In this document: piece after piece, positions 43,785 through 53,014 of the stretch
Numbering within the stretch: position 1 is the first letter of the stretch
Layout: the number at the start of each line of letters is the position of its first letter
From: Sphingopyxis macrogoltabida
Lineage (GTDB): Bacteria > Pseudomonadota > Alphaproteobacteria > Sphingomonadales > Sphingomonadaceae
Length of the DNA: 64,000 nucleotides
Assembly: GCF_001314325.1 (NCBI RefSeq)
Contig: NZ_CP009429.1
Span: 1,116,501 to 1,180,500, forward strand
Reading direction: 5' to 3'
Notes under the pieces: generated by a model
What the model saw: only the letters and a program-made list of their open reading frames with translations
Told to the model about the DNA's origin: nothing
Databases searched by the model: none
Position numbers and translations under genes: made by a program

Positions 43785-45659
43785 TCAGTTGCCGACCGGC
43801 TGGCTGTCGGTGCGCCGCACCACGACGGTCGATGAGCGCGGCTCTTCGCCCGCGATCGGCCAGTCGCCCGTCGGATGCTGGATGTTCACGAAGAAGGTCG
43901 TGAGATCGGGGGTATAGGCGAGGCCGGTGATCTCGCAGCCGACGGGGCCGACGAGGAAGCGCTTCGACTTCTTCGTCGTCTGGTCGACATAGAACATGGC
44001 ATTGTGGCCGAACGCCTGATCGATCGTCGTGCCCGCGACGCCCGAATTGCCCGGGACGCTATGGTCGGTCTGCACCCACAGGCGGCCCTGCGGGTCGATC
44101 CGCAGCCCGTCGGGGCTGGAGAAGGTGTCGCCGTCGATATTGCCGACGAGGTTGCTGCCCCCCGATGCCAGCGCCGGATCGCCGGCCAGCAGGAAGATTT
44201 CCCAGCTGAACTTCGTCGCCAGCGGCGAATCGCCTTCCTCGCGGAACTTGACGATATGGCCGTGGAGGTTGGTCACGCGCGGATTGGCGGCGTCGGTGAC
44301 CTTGCGGCCGCTGTTGTTGGTCAGCGTCACGAACACGGCCTTGTTGTCGGGAGCGACGGTCAGCCATTCGGGGCGGTCCATCACGGTGCCCCCGGCGACG
44401 CGCGCTGCCGCCTGGCAGTTGATCAGCACGTCGGCCTGGTTGTTGAAATCGACCGTCACCGGCGTCGGCGGCGTCGTGTTCTGGCTGACGTTGCCGGGGT
44501 CCGACGCGCCTGCGACCAGGCCGTTCTCACCGACGACAAGCGCGCGCCATTCGCCCGATCCGTCGGCGTTGAAGCGCGCGACATAGAGCGTACCATAGTC
44601 GAGCAGATCGGTGTTCGCCGCCCGGTTTGCGTCGCTGTACGCACGTTCGGGGATGAATTTATAGATGCAGCCCGGCGTCGTATCGTCGCCCATATAGAAA
44701 GCGACGCGGCGGTCGCTGTTCGCCATGAAGGCGACATTCTCGTGGTTGAAGCGGCCCATCGCGGTGCGCTTCGTCGGCTGCGCCAGTTCGCGCAGCGGAT
44801 CGATCTCGACCACCCAGCCATAATTGGTCGCGGGCTGCGTCGGATCGAAATAATTGTTCATCGTCTCTTCGCACGTCAGATAGGTGTTCCACGGCGTGCG
44901 GCCGCTCGAACAGTTGTTGAGCATGCCCTTGATCGTGCCCGACAGCAGGCCCGCGGCGGGGCCGCCGGCGCGATAGCTGCTGTTGCCGGTGTAACGCTTG
45001 TTGTAGGTCGATCCCGCCTTGACGGCCCATTTGCCGTCGCTGCCCTTCGCCACTTCGACGACGCCGATGCCGACCGCCGACAATGCGAGCGCCTTTTGCT
45101 CGGGCGTCGCGGTGGCGGCGTCATAGGCATCCGCCATCAGGATGTTGAAGTCGGGATATTCGTAATTCATCGCCAGCAGGCCGCCGACATTGGGATCGAC
45201 GCCCGAAAGCGCGAAATATTCCATCCCGTCGTGGTTGCCGCCGGCCCATTTTTCGGCAACCGCCGGGGTCGGGTAGCTGCCCGCATAGGCGGTGCCGCTC
45301 TCGATCGAATCGCCGGCTTTCAGGAGGACGTCGACGCTGTAACCCTCGGGCACGGTGACGGTGTCGTTCTGGTTCGCCGCGACCGACGCGAAGCTGACCG
45401 TATAGCTCGGCGGCGGGGTGGGGGTCGGCGTCGGTGTCGGGGTGGGCGTCGGCGGGACCGTGACCGGCGGTTCGCTGCCATCGCTGTCGCAGCCCGCCAG
45501 CACGGCGGCGGGAATCACCGACAGGCCAAACAGGCCCTGGCGGAGGATCGAACGGCGCGACGGATTTTCGGCGACGATCGCCTCGAGGCTGCCGCTGCTG
45601 CCGAGATCGGCGGTTTCGCGGCGATAAGGCGCGCGCGCCTCGTCGGTAAGATGTGACAT
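43785..45659 (-). CDS. phoX: PhoX-family (DUF839) phosphatase lipoprotein
   Basis: A 624-residue PhoX-type calcium/iron phosphatase. The N-terminal Tat motif SRRSILRQGLFG is followed by a lipobox (AVLAGC), so it is probably exported folded and anchored by lipid. A PTPTPTP linker (about 72-85) leads to the beta-propeller catalytic domain with GNHDGMEYF, NYEYPD, CEETMNNYFDP and GRFNHENVAF, the metal-binding segments. The start at 45659 is the first ATG that gives this signal. It releases phosphate from esters, complementing PhoD at 36119. Confidence 0.9.
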   Translation of the reverse strand: MSHLTDEARAPYRRETADLGSSGSLEAIVAENPSRRSILRQGLFGLSVIPAAVLAGCDSDGSEPPVTVPPTPTPTPTPTPTPPPSYTVSFASVAANQNDTVTVPEGYSVDVLLKAGDSIESGTAYAGSYPTPAVAEKWAGGNHDGMEYFALSGVDPNVGGLLAMNYEYPDFNILMADAYDAATATPEQKALALSAVGIGVVEVAKGSDGKWAVKAGSTYNKRYTGNSSYRAGGPAAGLLSGTIKGMLNNCSSGRTPWNTYLTCEETMNNYFDPTQPATNYGWVVEIDPLRELAQPTKRTAMGRFNHENVAFMANSDRRVAFYMGDDTTPGCIYKFIPERAYSDANRAANTDLLDYGTLYVARFNADGSGEWRALVVGENGLVAGASDPGNVSQNTTPPTPVTVDFNNQADVLINCQAAARVAGGTVMDRPEWLTVAPDNKAVFVTLTNNSGRKVTDAANPRVTNLHGHIVKFREEGDSPLATKFSWEIFLLAGDPALASGGSNLVGNIDGDTFSSPDGLRIDPQGRLWVQTDHSVPGNSGVAGTTIDQAFGHNAMFYVDQTTKKSKRFLVGPVGCEITGLAYTPDLTTFFVNIQHPTGDWPIAGEEPRSSTVVVRRTDSQPVGN

Positions 45660-45804
45660 GCAGATCCCCTGTTTTCGGTGGGCCCCGGGGCCTGACTGGT
45701 CCCGGTGGAGCCCCCCGATTGCAGAGGCAGGTGTCAGGAGCATTGCTCCGGCATGTCGGGACGATGCGACTTCAGTGACGATCCTGTGACAGGAGCCGCT
45801 CCGC

Positions 45805-46797
45805 TCAGTCGTGCACCGCCTTGATCAGCGGTCCCAGCGGCGATCCGCCGAGCCAGGCAAGCTGAACCTCCGACGCGACCTTGTTGATCGCTTCCTGCGG
45901 CTTGGCACCGGGATGCACCGCGCGGCGGAGCGGGCGCGTGCCGGCCGGCATCGCCATGATCTCGGCGATCGCGCGCGGCACATCGGAGGGATCGGCGCTG
46001 CGCCCGCTGCCGTCTTCCTCGCCCATGCCCTTGGTGAAAGGCTCATAGGCGGCGAGCAGCGCGGCATCGCTGCGGCCTTTCAGCGCCCCGGTATAGACGT
46101 TCCGGTTCTGCCACACGCGCGTCGGATAGCCGCCGGGCTGGATGATCGTCACCTCGATGCCGTGCGGAACGAGTTCATAGGCAAGCTGCTCGGACAGCGC
46201 CTCGACCGCGAATTTGGTCGCGGAATAATGACCGCCGCCGGGCACGATGACCCGCCCGAGCTGCGACGAGATGTTGAAGATCTGGCCGCTTTTCGCCGCC
46301 CGCATCTGCGGCAGGAGCGCGCGAAGCATGCGCTGGATACCGAGGACGTTGGTGTCGAAGATCAGCTTCGTCGCCTCCATATCCTGCACCTCGACGGGGC
46401 CGGTGATGCCGATCCCGGCATTGTTGATCAGCGTGTCGATGCGCCCGCCGGCGAGGTCGAGCGCCTTCGCGGTGCCCGCGGCGACCGATGCGTCGTCGGT
46501 CACGTCGATCTCGACGATGTGCAGGTCCAGACCGTCTTTGGCAGCCTCGGCCGCCAGCGTCTCGGCCTCCGGACGCGGGATGCCGCGCATCGTCGCGATC
46601 ACCCTGGCGCCCGCCCGCGCATAGAGCAGCGCACCGACGCGGCCGAAACCGCTCGATGCACCGGTGATCAGCACGGTGCGTCCTTTCAGCGACGGCGCAT
46701 CGGGGACGGCGGCATGAAGGAGGGCGGGGGCGGCGGCGGTGAGGGCGGCGGCGCCGGCGATCAGCTCGCGGCGGCTGGGGCGGGAAGGCTCGGTCAT
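45805..46797 (-). CDS. Exported short-chain dehydrogenase/reductase
   Basis: A 330-residue SDR. The cofactor motif is T-G-A-S-S-G-F-G, followed by NNAGIG and the catalytic S-x12-Y-x3-K (SSQLGR, HYSATKFAVEALSEQLA). An unusual feature is the N-terminal twin-arginine-like signal (PSRRELIAGAAALTAAAPAL), suggesting export to the periplasm, where NAD(P) is scarce; the signal may instead be a membrane tether or have lost its function. No operon partner is evident; substrate unknown. Confidence 0.88.
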   Translation of the reverse strand: MTEPSRPSRRELIAGAAALTAAAPALLHAAVPDAPSLKGRTVLITGASSGFGRVGALLYARAGARVIATMRGIPRPEAETLAAEAAKDGLDLHIVEIDVTDDASVAAGTAKALDLAGGRIDTLINNAGIGITGPVEVQDMEATKLIFDTNVLGIQRMLRALLPQMRAAKSGQIFNISSQLGRVIVPGGGHYSATKFAVEALSEQLAYELVPHGIEVTIIQPGGYPTRVWQNRNVYTGALKGRSDAALLAAYEPFTKGMGEEDGSGRSADPSDVPRAIAEIMAMPAGTRPLRRAVHPGAKPQEAINKVASEVQLAWLGGSPLGPLIKAVHD

Positions 46798-46852
46798 GAC
46801 GGGTTCCTTTCGGGCCTATCATGCCTCACTTTCGCGAGCGCTCCAAATCGCC

Positions 46853-47263
46853 TCAGGCCAGCCAGCGCGCGAAGACGTGCACCTGCTGCCGCTCCCAGCC
46901 AAGATGCTCGTACAGGCCCGCCGCGGGATTGCCCTCGCGCAGCATCAGTTCGACCTTCGGGCAACCGCGCTGGCGCAGCCAGTCACACGCGGCATCGAGC
47001 AACTGCCGCGCCATGCCGCAACCCTGCCGGTCGGGCGCGACGCCGAGATAATAGATCCAGCCGCGATGCCCGTCGAAACCGGTCATCGCCGTGCCGACGA
47101 TCCGGCGGTCCTCTTCGGCGACGATCACCGTCGCCGCGTCATGACCCAGCGCACGCCGGAAATCGGCGACGGGGTCGTTCCACGGGCGCGTGAGCCCGCA
47201 CGCTTCCCAGACCGCCACCACCGCGTCGCAATCGCCCGGCGTCGCGGCGCGGATGCCGATCAT
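46853..47263 (-). CDS. GNAT-family acetyltransferase (YpeA-like)
   Basis: A 136-residue GNAT protein with V-A-P-D-R-Q-G-C-G-M-A as the acetyl-CoA loop and the C-terminal KVELMLREGNPAAGLYEHLG typical of the YpeA branch. The ATG at 47263 overlaps the pth stop by 4 bp, so it is read with pth. Target is unknown; N-terminal protein or small-molecule acetylation is possible. Confidence 0.88.
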   Translation of the reverse strand: MIGIRAATPGDCDAVVAVWEACGLTRPWNDPVADFRRALGHDAATVIVAEEDRRIVGTAMTGFDGHRGWIYYLGVAPDRQGCGMARQLLDAACDWLRQRGCPKVELMLREGNPAAGLYEHLGWERQQVHVFARWLA

Positions 47264-47829
47264 CCCTGCAGCCGCAACGCAAGATCGCTGGCGAAGCGCA
47301 CATCGTCGCCGTCGGCAAGCCATTTTGCCTCGGCGGCGATCGCGCCGAGCAGGTCGATCAGCGGTTCCGTCTCACTCTTGTGATAATTGCCGAGGACGTG
47401 GCCGGTGACGCGGTCCTTGTGCCCCGGATGGCCGATGCCGATGCGCACCCGGCGGAAATCCTCGCCGATATGCTGGATCATGCTGCGGATGCCATTATGG
47501 CCCGCCGCGCCGCCGCCGCGCTTCACCTTGACCTGCATCGGCACAAGGTCGAGCTCGTCGTAAAAGACCGTCACGTCCTGCGGCGTCAATTTATAGAAAT
47601 CGAGCGCGGCGCGCACGCTGCGGCCGCTTTCGTTCATGAAGGTAGCGGGTTTGAGCAGCAGGATGCGCTGCGATCCGATGCGGCCTTCCTGGACCCAGCC
47701 CTGGAATTTCTTCGCGGGCGCCGGGAAGTCGTAGAAATCGGCGATGACATCGGCGGCCATGAAGCCGACATTGTGACGGTGCATCGCATATTGGGGCCCG
47801 GGATTGCCGAGGCCGACCCAGAGCTGCAT
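47260..47829 (-). CDS. pth: Peptidyl-tRNA hydrolase
   Basis: A 189-residue Pth. Catalytic and binding residues appear in GLGNPGPQYAMHRHNVGF (His in RHN), FMNESGRSV and YDELDLVPMQVKVKRGGGAAGHNGIRS. It recycles peptidyl-tRNA released from ribosomes. It follows rplY across a hairpin, the standard order in many bacteria. Confidence 0.98.
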   Translation of the reverse strand: MQLWVGLGNPGPQYAMHRHNVGFMAADVIADFYDFPAPAKKFQGWVQEGRIGSQRILLLKPATFMNESGRSVRAALDFYKLTPQDVTVFYDELDLVPMQVKVKRGGGAAGHNGIRSMIQHIGEDFRRVRIGIGHPGHKDRVTGHVLGNYHKSETEPLIDLLGAIAAEAKWLADGDDVRFASDLALRLQG

Positions 47830-47858
47830 GGTGGTGCCTTTCCCGGGTCTGGTGGAAA

Positions 47859-47883
47859 CGCCCCTCCCGCGCGGGGAGGGGCG
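47859..47883 (-). terminator. Hairpin between rplY and pth
   Basis: Perfect 10-bp arms CGCCCCTCCC and GGGAGGGGCG with a 5-nt loop, followed on the minus strand only by TTTCC. A weak terminator or attenuator that would lower pth relative to rplY. Confidence 0.6.
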
Positions 47884-47895
47884 ATCCTGAAAAGC

Positions 47896-48540
47896 TTAGG
47901 CTTCTTCGCCGCCTTCGGCCGCTTCGCCTTCGCCGTCATCCTTCGTCGTGTCGCCGTCGCTCGACTTGAGCGCCGACGGGGCGACGATGGTGGCGATGGT
48001 GAAGTCGCGGTCGGTGATCGCGCTCGCCACGCCCGTGGGCAGGGTGACGTTGCTGATGTGGATCGAATCGCCGACGTCGAAGCCCGTGACGTCGATCGCG
48101 ATCTCGTCGGGGATCTTGTCGGCGTCGCAGACGAGTTCCAGCTCGTGGCGAACGATGTTCAGCACGCCGCCGCGCTTCAGGCCCGGCGAGGCTTCTTCGT
48201 TCTGGAACGAGACGGGCACCGCAACCTGGACCGTGGCGTCCTTCGCGATGCGCAGGAAGTCGGCGTGGATCGGGCGATCCTTGACCGGGTGGAAAGCGAC
48301 GTCCTTGGGCAGGGTACGGATGGTCTTGCCGCCCACGTCGATCATCACGACCGAGTTCATGAAGTGACCCGTCATCAGCTGCTTCATCAGCAGCTTTTCT
48401 TCGACGTGGATCATCAGGGGTTCTTCCTTGCCGCCATAGACAACGGCGGGGACGCGGCCATTACGACGCAGGTCACGCGAGGCTCCCTTGCCTCCGCGTT
48501 CGCGCGTCTCGGCCGTCAGCGTCAGCTGATCGCTCATCAT
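47896..48540 (-). CDS. rplY: Ribosomal protein bL25 (Ctc form)
   Basis: A 214-residue bL25 of the long Ctc/TL5 type: N-terminal 5S-rRNA-binding domain (about 1-95, with [20 protein letters not shown]) plus a C-terminal beta domain, and a final acidic tail rich in Glu and Asp. It binds 5S rRNA in the large subunit. AGAAAT precedes the ATG. Paired with pth as in most genomes. Confidence 0.97.
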   Translation of the reverse strand: MMSDQLTLTAETRERGGKGASRDLRRNGRVPAVVYGGKEEPLMIHVEEKLLMKQLMTGHFMNSVVMIDVGGKTIRTLPKDVAFHPVKDRPIHADFLRIAKDATVQVAVPVSFQNEEASPGLKRGGVLNIVRHELELVCDADKIPDEIAIDVTGFDVGDSIHISNVTLPTGVASAITDRDFTIATIVAPSALKSSDGDTTKDDGEGEAAEGGEEA

Positions 48541-48647
48541 ATTTCTCCGAGAAACAGTTACACAGTTCCGCCACGCCTCCAGGGATGACCATGACGGAAG
48601 CCGGGGCGCTTAGCGGGGAAGCGGCGGAAATGCAAGCGGCACGCGGC

Positions 48648-49547
48648 CTATTGCACGCGCTTCACTTCCAGCCCCTCGGCGCCGAGCATCGCGGGAACGC
48701 CGTCGGTGCCGACCAGATGGCCGGCGCCGACCGCCATCAACACCGTGCCGGGGCGGTCCAGCCGCTTTTTCACCCACGCGCTCCAGCGCCGGTTGCGGTC
48801 GGTCAGGATCGCCTGGCGCGCCGCGGGGACCGCATCGACATCCTCGTTGATCACCTTTTCGAGCGCCGCGAGATCGCCGCGCGCCCATGATGCGGTCAGC
48901 GCCCGGACGTCCTCGACGGCCTTGTCCGTCCCCTTGACGGCGCGGGTGAGCAGCGTCCGCTGCGTTTGCGGGTCGAGCGTTTCGAACAGGTTCAGTTGCC
49001 CGTGCGCCGTTTCGAGGCCGCCGATCGGCTTGCCCGCCGCTGCGAATTGCGCGGTGAGACGCGATTCGACTCCGCGCGATGGATCGAATTCGGCATTCTG
49101 CGTCACGCGCTGGCCCATCAGGACCATGACTGCCCAGTCGTCGAGCGTATCGCCGCCGAAATCGCCGCCCGTCGCCTCGAGTGCGCGATATCGCGCCAGC
49201 GCTTCCGGTGACAGCCGCTTGTCCATCGGCAGCGGCGCGGATCGAGGCGCCAGCGTCCGGAACACTTCCCCGGCCGCCGACAGTTCCTGCGGCGACAGCT
49301 CGAGCACCAGTTCGTCGGCCGCATCGGCGACGTCGGCGATCTTGCCGGCGTCCCACTTGGTTCCGGCGGGCAGGGCGTGCATCGTGCCGAGCATATAGAT
49401 GCGCGTATCGTCATCCTCGACCAGCCACATCGCGGGCCGGGCGGGCGTTTCGGGTACAGCGGCGCCGCAACCGGCGAGCAGCCACGGCAAGAGGACCGCC
49501 GCGAGGCGGCGGCCCCAAGGCCGGAAAGGAAGCGTGTCGGGCCTCAA
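48648..49547 (-). CDS. TraB/GumN-family lipoprotein, second of a tandem pair
   Basis: A 299-residue TraB/GumN protein (Tiki-like protease fold). A lipobox (LPWLLAGC) suggests membrane attachment. The two GxxH-type motifs of the family are present: MLGTMHALPAG near the N-terminus and VGAGHLVGTDGVPAML near the C-terminus. In Tiki proteases these carry metal ligands. It overlaps the preceding homologue by 4 bp and so arose by tandem duplication. Confidence 0.87.
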   Translation of the reverse strand: MRPDTLPFRPWGRRLAAVLLPWLLAGCGAAVPETPARPAMWLVEDDDTRIYMLGTMHALPAGTKWDAGKIADVADAADELVLELSPQELSAAGEVFRTLAPRSAPLPMDKRLSPEALARYRALEATGGDFGGDTLDDWAVMVLMGQRVTQNAEFDPSRGVESRLTAQFAAAGKPIGGLETAHGQLNLFETLDPQTQRTLLTRAVKGTDKAVEDVRALTASWARGDLAALEKVINEDVDAVPAARQAILTDRNRRWSAWVKKRLDRPGTVLMAVGAGHLVGTDGVPAMLGAEGLEVKRVQ

Positions 49548-50470
49548 TATTCGATCCGCTCGGCGGTCAGTCCGCGTTCCTTCAGAAAATCCTGCACGCT
49601 ATGCTCGCCTGCGAGATGGCCCGCGCCGACGGCGACGAAGACGGTGCCGGGTTGGTCCATTCGCGCCTTGAGCTGGTCGGCCCAGCGCTGATTACGGTCG
49701 AACAGCAACACCTTGGCAAGTTCGGGGGTCGCGGCCATGCTTTCGTTCATCGCGACCGCCAGCGCCTCGGTGTCGCCCTTGCCCCACAGCACCACCGTCT
49801 TGTCGAGCGTCGGGCCGAGCTTGTCGATGTCCTTGACCACCGAATTGAGGAAAGCGAGTTGCTGCTTTTCGGGCAGGCCGTCGAAAAAGCCGAGCTGCTG
49901 ATCGACCGTCTCGAGCCCCGACACCGGCTTGGCTGCAGCCTTCGCAGCGGCCGTGAGCTGTTTTTCGGCACCTTGTTCGGGATCGTAACCTAGCTGGGCG
50001 AGCGGCGCGATCGACAGCGTCATCGCGGCGAACCACGGCTCGAACCTGTCGAACTGCGCCACCGGGATGCCGAGGCCGGTCATCGCCGCCTGATAGGCCT
50101 TGAGCTCGGCGGGGCTGAGGCGCGACGAGATCGTTTTGCCGCTCTGGTCGAGCGCGAGCGGGATCATCTTTTGCGCCATCTCCGCCGGGTCTTCGGGCAG
50201 CACGATTTCGAGCATCAACTGGTCGGACCTGTCGAAGGCGCGCTTTACCGCGTCGTCGAACCAGCCGAGGCCCGGCTTCAGCACATGGACGGTGCCGAAG
50301 AGATAGATGGTCGTGTCTTCGTCCTTCACGACCCACAGCGCGGGGTCGACGTCGGTCACTGCCGCCGAGGATTCGGCAGCGCGCGCCACATTGTGCCCGG
50401 GCGCCAGCGCGCATTGCGCGAAGGGGATGACGGCGCAGGAGATCGCGAGCGTCTTCAGCCATTTCTTCAT
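49544..50470 (-). CDS. TraB/GumN-family protein, first of a tandem pair
   Basis: A 308-residue homologue of the next gene. It has an N-terminal signal peptide (WLKTLAISCAVIPFAQCALA), the motif FGTVHVLKPG, and the C-terminal VGAGHLAGEHSVQDFLKERG. It has the usual family length. The start at 50470 is preceded by AATTCCCC and begins a proper signal peptide; open frame upstream is not convincing. Function may be peptidase-like in the periplasm. Confidence 0.87.
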   Translation of the reverse strand: MKKWLKTLAISCAVIPFAQCALAPGHNVARAAESSAAVTDVDPALWVVKDEDTTIYLFGTVHVLKPGLGWFDDAVKRAFDRSDQLMLEIVLPEDPAEMAQKMIPLALDQSGKTISSRLSPAELKAYQAAMTGLGIPVAQFDRFEPWFAAMTLSIAPLAQLGYDPEQGAEKQLTAAAKAAAKPVSGLETVDQQLGFFDGLPEKQQLAFLNSVVKDIDKLGPTLDKTVVLWGKGDTEALAVAMNESMAATPELAKVLLFDRNQRWADQLKARMDQPGTVFVAVGAGHLAGEHSVQDFLKERGLTAERIEY

Positions 50471-50534
50471 GGGGAATTGCCTTTCATTTTCGGCCGTTAT
50501 GGCCGGGGCCGTGCGGGCAGGGAAGGTGTAATAT

Positions 50535-51158
50535 TCAGCGGAACTTGAGCCAGAAATAGACCGCGGCATTGACCAGCAGCGCGGCGAGAAACAGCAGCAT
50601 CGCATCGACCGGCGGCACCAGCCCGGCGCGGTGCAGCACCCACCATGCGGGGGCCGGAATGATGAAGGCGTAATAGCCGGCGAGTCCCGCGCGCCAATAG
50701 GCCTGCCGCTCGTGATCGTCGATCGACCGTTCGTAGAGCGGGATCAGGACCGCCAGGCCGCCCGCCCACAAGAGCGCCAGCGCGATGGCGATCGCTGGCG
50801 ACAAGGCGCCGTTGCCGAACAGCGGATCGCCGGGATTGCTTGTCCCGCTGCGATCGAGGATCCCCGACAACACGCCGATCGTCGCGGCGACGGCGAGGCA
50901 GGTCCAGTAGAGCCGCTTGCGTTTCGACCAACCTTCCCAGAATTTGCCGACCCGCCGCAGGTAAAGGGCCATCGCGGCTATCCCGGCGAGCAGGGCCAGT
51001 CCGGCGCCGACGGCGGCCGGCGGCGCGCTCTCGCCGGCTTCGCGCATCGCGTCGAGATATCCGGCCGCGAGGCCCATCAGGAATATCGTGACGAACACGA
51101 TGACGACCGGCCAGATCAGGCTGGGGCGTTTGCGCTTTCCGGCGGGATCAGATGTCAT
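50535..51158 (-). CDS. Membrane protein, hypothetical, paired with an XRE regulator
   Basis: A 207-residue protein with about six hydrophobic segments (WPVVIVFVTIFLMGLAAGYL first). No named family was recognised. Its start lies 11 bp inside the end of the XRE gene, so both are translated together. A small XRE protein followed by a multispanning membrane protein is a recurrent bacterial pair of unknown role. Confidence 0.75.
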   Translation of the reverse strand: MTSDPAGKRKRPSLIWPVVIVFVTIFLMGLAAGYLDAMREAGESAPPAAVGAGLALLAGIAAMALYLRRVGKFWEGWSKRKRLYWTCLAVAATIGVLSGILDRSGTSNPGDPLFGNGALSPAIAIALALLWAGGLAVLIPLYERSIDDHERQAYWRAGLAGYYAFIIPAPAWWVLHRAGLVPPVDAMLLFLAALLVNAAVYFWLKFR

Positions 51159-51363
51159 GGCTGCTTCCTTCGGAACCATCGTCGAAAATCTCCTCGATCG
51201 GCATCGCGAACAGTCGTGCCAGCTTGAAAGCAAGCGGCAACGACGGGTCATATTTCCCTGTTTCGATTGCGTTTACTGCCTGCCGCGAGACGTCGAGCCG
51301 GTCGGCGAGTTCGGCCTGGCTCCAGTTCCGCATCGCGCGCAGCACTTTCAGCTTGTTGTTCAT
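51148..51363 (-). CDS. Small XRE-family HTH regulator
   Basis: A 71-residue protein that is almost only an HTH: VLRAMRNWSQAELADRLDVS, then RQAVNAIETGKYDPSLPLAF, and the tail FAMPIEEIFDDG. It matches the YozG-like group of short XRE regulators. It probably controls its own operon with the membrane protein. Confidence 0.92.
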   Translation of the reverse strand: MNNKLKVLRAMRNWSQAELADRLDVSRQAVNAIETGKYDPSLPLAFKLARLFAMPIEEIFDDGSEGSSHDI

Positions 51364-51547
51364 TCGGCGCCTCGCCAGCCTTCGCGTCGGGTTTGTTCCG
51401 GCATGGGCAAAATCCGGCGGAGTGCAACGGAAAGTTTCGCCAAGAGACTGGAGCGCTGCCGTGTAATGCGGCGCTCCAGCTCAGGTCGCCGGCCGTTACC
51501 GGGGAGTACCGGCCGGAGCGAAAGTGCGAAACCTGCCATGCCGGCGA

Positions 51548-51859
51548 TCAGCGCGCGGCGAGCCGGATGCCGCGGTCGGCCTCGGCAACCGCCCGTTCGG
51601 CCTGCGCTCTGGCGCCGTTGGTCGCGGCCGCGATGCATTCGGTGCGTAGCGCGAGTTCGGCCGTGCCGCGCAGATCGCTGCGGCAGAGGCGGCGCGCGGC
51701 GCTTACGATCCGCGCTTCGAGCGTTTGCCGGTCGCTTGCCAGAGCGAGGTCCAGATCGCCGATATGGACATATTCGCTCGCGCTGTAGCTGGCGGGAGTT
51801 GCGACTGCGGGAGCGCCCAAGGCGAGCGAAATTGCGAGGATCGCGGCGCGGGTAATCAT
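51548..51859 (-). CDS. UrcA-family exported protein
   Basis: A 103-residue protein with a signal peptide (AAILAISLALGAPAVA) and the UrcA core: VHIGDLDLALASDRQTLEAR, two cysteines (RRLCRSD and RTECIAAA) likely forming a disulfide, and a basic tail. UrcA proteins are small, periplasmic and common in sphingomonads; role unknown. It is divergent from glyQ. Confidence 0.85.
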   Translation of the reverse strand: MITRAAILAISLALGAPAVATPASYSASEYVHIGDLDLALASDRQTLEARIVSAARRLCRSDLRGTAELALRTECIAAATNGARAQAERAVAEADRGIRLAAR

Positions 51860-52090
51860 GAGATCATTTCCTTTTCTGTCACGTTGGTCGCGTTCACCTG
51901 TCTTTGTGTCAGGTTTCCATGACTATATGTCGTGATTCGCTGACTATGTCAACAACACCTGACAAAAAGCCGTGCAACCGTGACATGGCTGGGCGTTTTC
52001 GAGGTGAACGGCAACGTCACGCGCCTTGACCCTGCGGCCCTGCTGCGCCAAGGGCGGCGGCAATTGTTGCACCTGCGAAAGAGCGGATTC
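51860..52090. promoter_or_regulatory. Divergent control region between the UrcA gene and glyQ
   Basis: About 230 bp without a convincing gene, richer in A+T than its flanks (for instance around 51915-51960). By position it holds promoters for both genes. No consensus promoter or T-box-like leader was recognised. Confidence 0.4.
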
Positions 52091-53014
52091 GTGGCCGACC
52101 AGGCGGAAAAGAAATCCCTGAGCTTCCAGGACATGATCCTGACCCTGCACGCCTATTGGGCGGCGCGTGGCTGCGCGATATTGCAGCCCTATGACATGCG
52201 CGTCGGGGCGGGGACGTTTCACCCCGCGACGACCTTGCGCAGCCTTGGCCCCGAGCCGTGGAACGTCGCCTATGTCCAGCCGAGCCGCCGCCCGACCGAC
52301 GGCCGCTATGGCGAAAACCCCAACCGGCTCCAGCATTATTACCAGTATCAGGTCATCCTGAAGCCGTCGCCCGCCGACCTGCAGGAGCAATATCTGGGCT
52401 CGCTCGCCGCGATCGGCATCGACCCGCTGCTGCACGACATCCGCTTCGTCGAGGACGACTGGGAATCGCCGACCCTCGGCGCATGGGGGCTGGGCTGGGA
52501 AGTCTGGTGCGACGGCATGGAAGTTACCCAGTTCACCTATTTCCAGCAGATGGGCGGCTTCGACTGCAAGCCCGTTGCGGGCGAGCTCACTTACGGCCTC
52601 GAACGCCTCGCCATGTATATCCAGAATGTCGACAATGTTTACGACCTGCGCTTCTCCGACGCGGTCGGCGACGTCGCGGCGGTGAGCTATGGCGACGTGT
52701 TCCTTGAGAATGAGCGCCAGTTCTCGAAATGGAATTTCGAGGTCGCCGACACCGACATCTTGTTCGCGGGGTTCAAGGCCGCCGAGGAAGAGTGCAAGCG
52801 CGCGATCGCGGCAAACGTCCCGCTCGCCGCCTATGATCAGGCGATCGAGGCGAGCCACCTGTTCAACCTGCTGCAGGCGCGCGGCGTGATCAGCGTGCAG
52901 GAACGCGCCAATTACATGGCGCGCGTCCGCGACCTCGCGAAGGGAAGCTGCAAGGCGTGGATCGACAGCCAGTCCGAACGCTGGACCGCCAAATATCCGG
53001 GGTGGACGCTGTGA
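52091..53014 (+). CDS. glyQ: Glycyl-tRNA synthetase alpha subunit
   Basis: A 307-residue alpha subunit of the bacterial tetrameric enzyme, carrying the class-II catalytic core: [20 protein letters not shown], motif 2 [20 protein letters not shown] and motif 3 [14 protein letters not shown]. The start is taken as the GTG at 52091 ([12 protein letters not shown]), which matches the usual N-terminus better than the upstream in-frame ATG at 52106-distal positions or the ATG at 51980. The stop overlaps glyS (GTGA). Confidence 0.96.
   Translation: MADQAEKKSLSFQDMILTLHAYWAARGCAILQPYDMRVGAGTFHPATTLRSLGPEPWNVAYVQPSRRPTDGRYGENPNRLQHYYQYQVILKPSPADLQEQYLGSLAAIGIDPLLHDIRFVEDDWESPTLGAWGLGWEVWCDGMEVTQFTYFQQMGGFDCKPVAGELTYGLERLAMYIQNVDNVYDLRFSDAVGDVAAVSYGDVFLENERQFSKWNFEVADTDILFAGFKAAEEECKRAIAANVPLAAYDQAIEASHLFNLLQARGVISVQERANYMARVRDLAKGSCKAWIDSQSERWTAKYPGWTL

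Noticed and set aside
45420..45455. Short tandem repeat with GGGGTCGGCGTC units
   Set aside because: It simply encodes the Pro-Thr linker of the PhoX lipoprotein.
43875..45656. A 593-codon open frame antisense to phoX
   Set aside because: Shadow frame rich in Arg/Asp/Ala with no signal or motif; phoX is well supported.
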